From the NCBI GenBank assembly GCA_033439295.1, contig JAVTLE010000005.1, positions 3,150,501 to 3,214,500 of the forward strand: a stretch of DNA of 64,000 bases. The letters are read 5' to 3'. Positions 61,601 to 64,000 of this stretch are shown one piece after another (the first letter of the stretch is position 1; each line of letters starts with the position of its first letter). The position numbers were made by a program, and so were the translations under genes. The notes beneath the pieces were generated by a model, which ran no database searches, was not told the origin of the DNA, and saw nothing but the letters and a program-made list of their open reading frames with translations. The stretch is from Deuterostichococcus epilithicus. Lineage: Eukaryota; Chlorophyta; Trebouxiophyceae; Prasiolales; Stichococcaceae.

Positions 61601-64000
61601 CGGTAGCACCTCACAGTGGCTGGGCTTGCGGCCACATCTCGGAGGGAAGCTGAGAGCGGATGTGCTCGCATGACAAGCACTGGCGACCCTGCTGTAGGCA
61701 CACCGCACGCAAGGTGGGCCCGGAAACCCTGGACCCACCTGCAGCAGCGACATGCTGCCGGGTGTGGCGGGGCTCATGGCGCTGCGGGGGGTGCCGCCGC
61801 TTCCGACGCTTCCGCTTCCGCCGCGCAGTTCTGCCAGCTGGCCGCACAGCGCGCGCCACGAGTCACGCAGCTTCGCCTGCAGCAGCGAGGCAGCCAGCTG
61901 TGCCAACAGGTTCCTGCCAGGTGGCTCGTCGACACTCGCTGCCCCTCACAAGGAGCTGCGTCGGGGACCCTTGACCTGATGCTGCAGGTGGCAGGTGATC
62001 TGTGGCTTGATGCCCGGACAGGAAAGGAAGGGACAATGCCAGCGCCGCCGTGTGCCCGTGAAGGCTCTGCCGCCGTGCATGCTGAGCGTTGCGGGCTTTT
62101 CTTTTTGTTTCTACCCCGCACCTCTCGGGCGTCCAGCGCGGCGTCCAGCGCGGCCGCCGAGGCGCGCGCGGCGGCGGCGCCCTCCATCTCGGCGCGCGCC
62201 TGCACCGCAGCGGCACGCGCTGCGGCCTCCGCGCCGCTCGCCTGCTGGACGAGCGCCTCCAGGTGTGCCGCCTCCTGTCGCACAAAATCATTTTATATTA
62301 ATCAGTATATTTTTTATTGATTATAAACGATTACATCAGGCACAGGTGCAGGCCGCAGAAGCTCGGTACCCGAAACGGTCGCGTCTCCCTGCAGGAAGCG
62401 CCCCCTACCTGCCTGGCGCCCGCGGCTGTGCCAATTCCATCCAGGCGCCGCACAGGATGTGACGCGCACGGCCTTTGCAGTAGGCGCGTGCTTCAGGCGG
62501 CCCACGGCAGACGGGGGACACTGATTTTCTAACTGAGTATCCCCTGCAGCAGAGGTCGCACCTCTGCGTGTTGCGCGTCTCGCTCGGATACATACTGCAG
62601 CTGGCGCGCCGCGTCGACGCCGGCCTCAGCCGCCTCTGCCTCCGCTGCCCGAGCCTCGGCCACAGCCCCCTGCGAACACCAACCAGATCAATGTGCGAGA
62701 ACAGAAGAGCGACCCAATCCCGCAACAAGCTGAGAACAGCGGCGTGTGTTCACAGCCCAAGGCCGCAATGACGATCTGCGGCACTCCGCCGGCCCCAGCC
62801 GAGCTACCTCGAGTTTCTGCTGCCGCCTGCCCGCGCTGCTCCCGTGTCATGACGACTACTTGTCAAGAGGCCGGTTGCCTGCACCTGCAGCTCGTCGCGG
62901 GCGGCCTCGGCCGCCTGGCGCGCCTCCACGGCCGCGGCAGCGTCGTCGGCCAGGCGCGCCTCCTTCGTTTCGGCACGCTGCTTCACTGCGGCTGCCTCCT
63001 CCCGCGCCGCCTCTGCCTCGCGCTTCGCCCGCCGCGCCTGCGTGTGGCAGGGTTTGTGAACGGGTGTCGGTGTTGAACAAACATTGTCGCCGGTCGTGGC
63101 GCCTGCAAGTGGCTGGCTGCATCGCCGCAGCATCTCTTTCCGCGCGGCGTCCGCAGCCCTGTTTGGCTAGCCGCACCCATGCCGCGATCACAGGCTCTGT
63201 TGTCGGCGAGGAGGATGATGCCCAGGGCGGCTCCCGCAAGCCTGCTGCACCGACCTGCTCAGCTGCCTCCAGCAAGCCGCTGGAGACCACCTCAGGCTCG
63301 AGGAGGTTCAACTCCGGAGCCTGACATCGCACATCAGCCATGCTTACATCAGCGAAATTTCACATAGACGAACTGGCTACAGAGCAGACGTACGTCCAGC
63401 AGCGCGGCGTCGAGCACGCCCTGCGCTTGCTCCAGCGTCTTCCTTTCGGCGGCCAGCCGGTGCCGCGCCTCGCTTGCAGCCTTGACTCGTGTCGACACCT
63501 CCTCCGCCGCCTTTGTGGTCTCAGCTTCCCTCGCCTCCGCCTGCGCACACGCGCATGTACCAGGTGTCGGACACGACTGATTCGATCGATCCACGCAGAC
63601 CGCATGCGCATGGTGTACTCGTTTTGCTGTTGAGGCTTCAGAGCTCTCGCACAGTGTTGATCAGACACCAAAGTCGTTGTCCCAGCCAGCATTGTGCTGC
63701 CGGCGGGCCAGTCGACAGCGTGCGCAGCTCCCAGTCCTCCTGTCAGTGACGACCCCAGCACGCAACGACCCAGCCCTGCACATCACGCAGCGCCGTCGAA
63801 CCTTGGCGAGCTTGTCGGCCGCGGCAGCCTCCTTGGCGGCGGCCGCCCTGCCCCGCTGCTCCGCCTTGGCCTCCGCCGCCGCCAATCGGGCCTCCTGCTC
63901 GCCGAGGCTCCGCTCGCGGTCCGCCAGCTGGCGCAGCGCGGCGGCCTTGAAGCGGCCCTTCCAGGCGCCCAGGGCCGCCTCGTGCTCCTCCACCTCCGCC
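50980..64000 (-). CDS. Giant Ala/Glu/Arg-rich coiled-coil protein, 3' part; family not recognised
   Basis: Last three exons are firm: 51627-52529, 51327-51471, 50980-51132 (TGA). Upstream, about 25 more short exons code one heptad-like stretch each, for example around 63790-64000 (RERSLGEQEARLAAAEAKAE), 63394-63545, 62880-63040, 62140-62280, 61345-61575, 60975-61130, 60685-60795, 60300-60470, 59718-59860, 59290-59440, 58885-59035, 58620-58735, 58150-58345, 57780-57910, 57375-57610, 57060-57190, 56680-56830, 56240-56380, 55745-56020, 55295-55505, 55050-55180, 54640-54760, 54200-54360, 53730-53980, 53175-53340 and 52730-52870. Typical words are LAAREERLQAD and AALRERSEGAD. Many introns are phase 0 (CAG|GTGCG). 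The C-terminal exon is disordered Ser/Gly/Pro-rich, then a last helix EQWRARLARAGDRVASLQRR. The start lies right of the window, so the gene exceeds 13 kb. It could be a centriolar, basal-body or nuclear scaffold protein; nothing in the sequence decides. Ns interrupt 55828-55940 and 57664. Confidence 0.75.
53693..53714. repeat. (AAT)n microsatellite
   Basis: About seven AAT units lie in an intron of the coiled-coil gene. Confidence 0.9.
56942..56973. repeat. Interstitial telomere-like motif, copy A
   Basis: Three CCCTA-type units, ending aaccctaaacccaagggc. Lies in an intron of the coiled-coil gene. Confidence 0.75.
58563..58622. repeat. (CAG)20 trinucleotide run
   Basis: About twenty uninterrupted CAG units (CTG on the gene strand) lie in an intron directly after a donor of the coiled-coil gene (exon 58620-58735 side). 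Confidence 0.9.
60571..60594. repeat. Interstitial telomere-like motif, copy B
   Basis: accctgaaccctaaaccc then aagggc. It shares 18 bases exactly with copy A, 3.6 kb away, also in an intron of the same gene. Confidence 0.75.

Overview
This window is nuclear DNA of a green alga (Chlorophyta; I cannot fix the genus). The evidence is GC-rich, intron-dense genes with short exons, plant or algal versions of several proteins (an FVE/MSI4-type WD40 protein, a MUT9-like kinase, a class I ascorbate peroxidase, an atypical Cys/His thioredoxin, a DUF3110 protein), TGTAA polyadenylation motifs downstream of several stops, and CCCTAAA-type telomere-like motifs. Runs of N (about 3362, 18981-19050, 55828-55940, 57664) show a draft assembly. 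There is no sign of a prokaryotic operon, provirus, transposon, tRNA or CRISPR array.

Layout from left to right: 1-724 (+) end of a PEX11 peroxisome gene; 1550-~6040 (-) equilibrative nucleoside transporter; 6812-9904 (-) SMYD-type SET/MYND protein; 10274-10623 (+) tiny two-exon ribosomal protein eL41 gene; 11899-~14194 (-) DUF3110 protein; 14652-19270 (+) MSI4/FVE-like histone-binding WD40 protein; 19718-26142 (+) CDC48/p97, complete in 17 exons; 26810-28135 (+) cytochrome b561-type membrane protein; 28579-31527 (-) ascorbate peroxidase; 31926-~35500 (-) ABCG-type transporter with an eroded ATPase; 36300-37180 (+) twin-CX9C DUF3128 protein; 37745-43706 (-) MUT9-like protein kinase, 22 exons; ~45058-45705 (+) ACHT-type thioredoxin; 46275-48266 (-) plastid NAD(P)-binding SDR-like protein; ~48482-50557 (+) PAP/fibrillin-like plastid protein; 50980->64000 (-) a giant coiled-coil gene of at least 28 small exons that runs off the window.

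The genes are mostly housekeeping and unrelated in pathway. CDC48, MSI4, eL41 and PEX11 are core eukaryotic functions; APX, ACHT thioredoxin, SDR and PAP-like genes point to plastid redox and lipid biology. Several neighbours are divergent and probably share promoters (SMYD/eL41, DUF3110/MSI4, SDR/PAP-like).

Exon boundaries were read by eye. They were accepted where the AG/GT sites, reading phase and family match agreed, and codon sums were checked exon by exon for SMYD, eL41, MSI4, CDC48, b561, APX, DUF3128, the MUT9-like kinase and SDR. The most unusual signals are: repeated intronic copies of the 3' splice site plus start of the following exon in five genes; the ABCG gene in which Walker A, signature, Walker B and H-loop are all non-canonical; a degenerate MYND finger; and three GC-AG introns.
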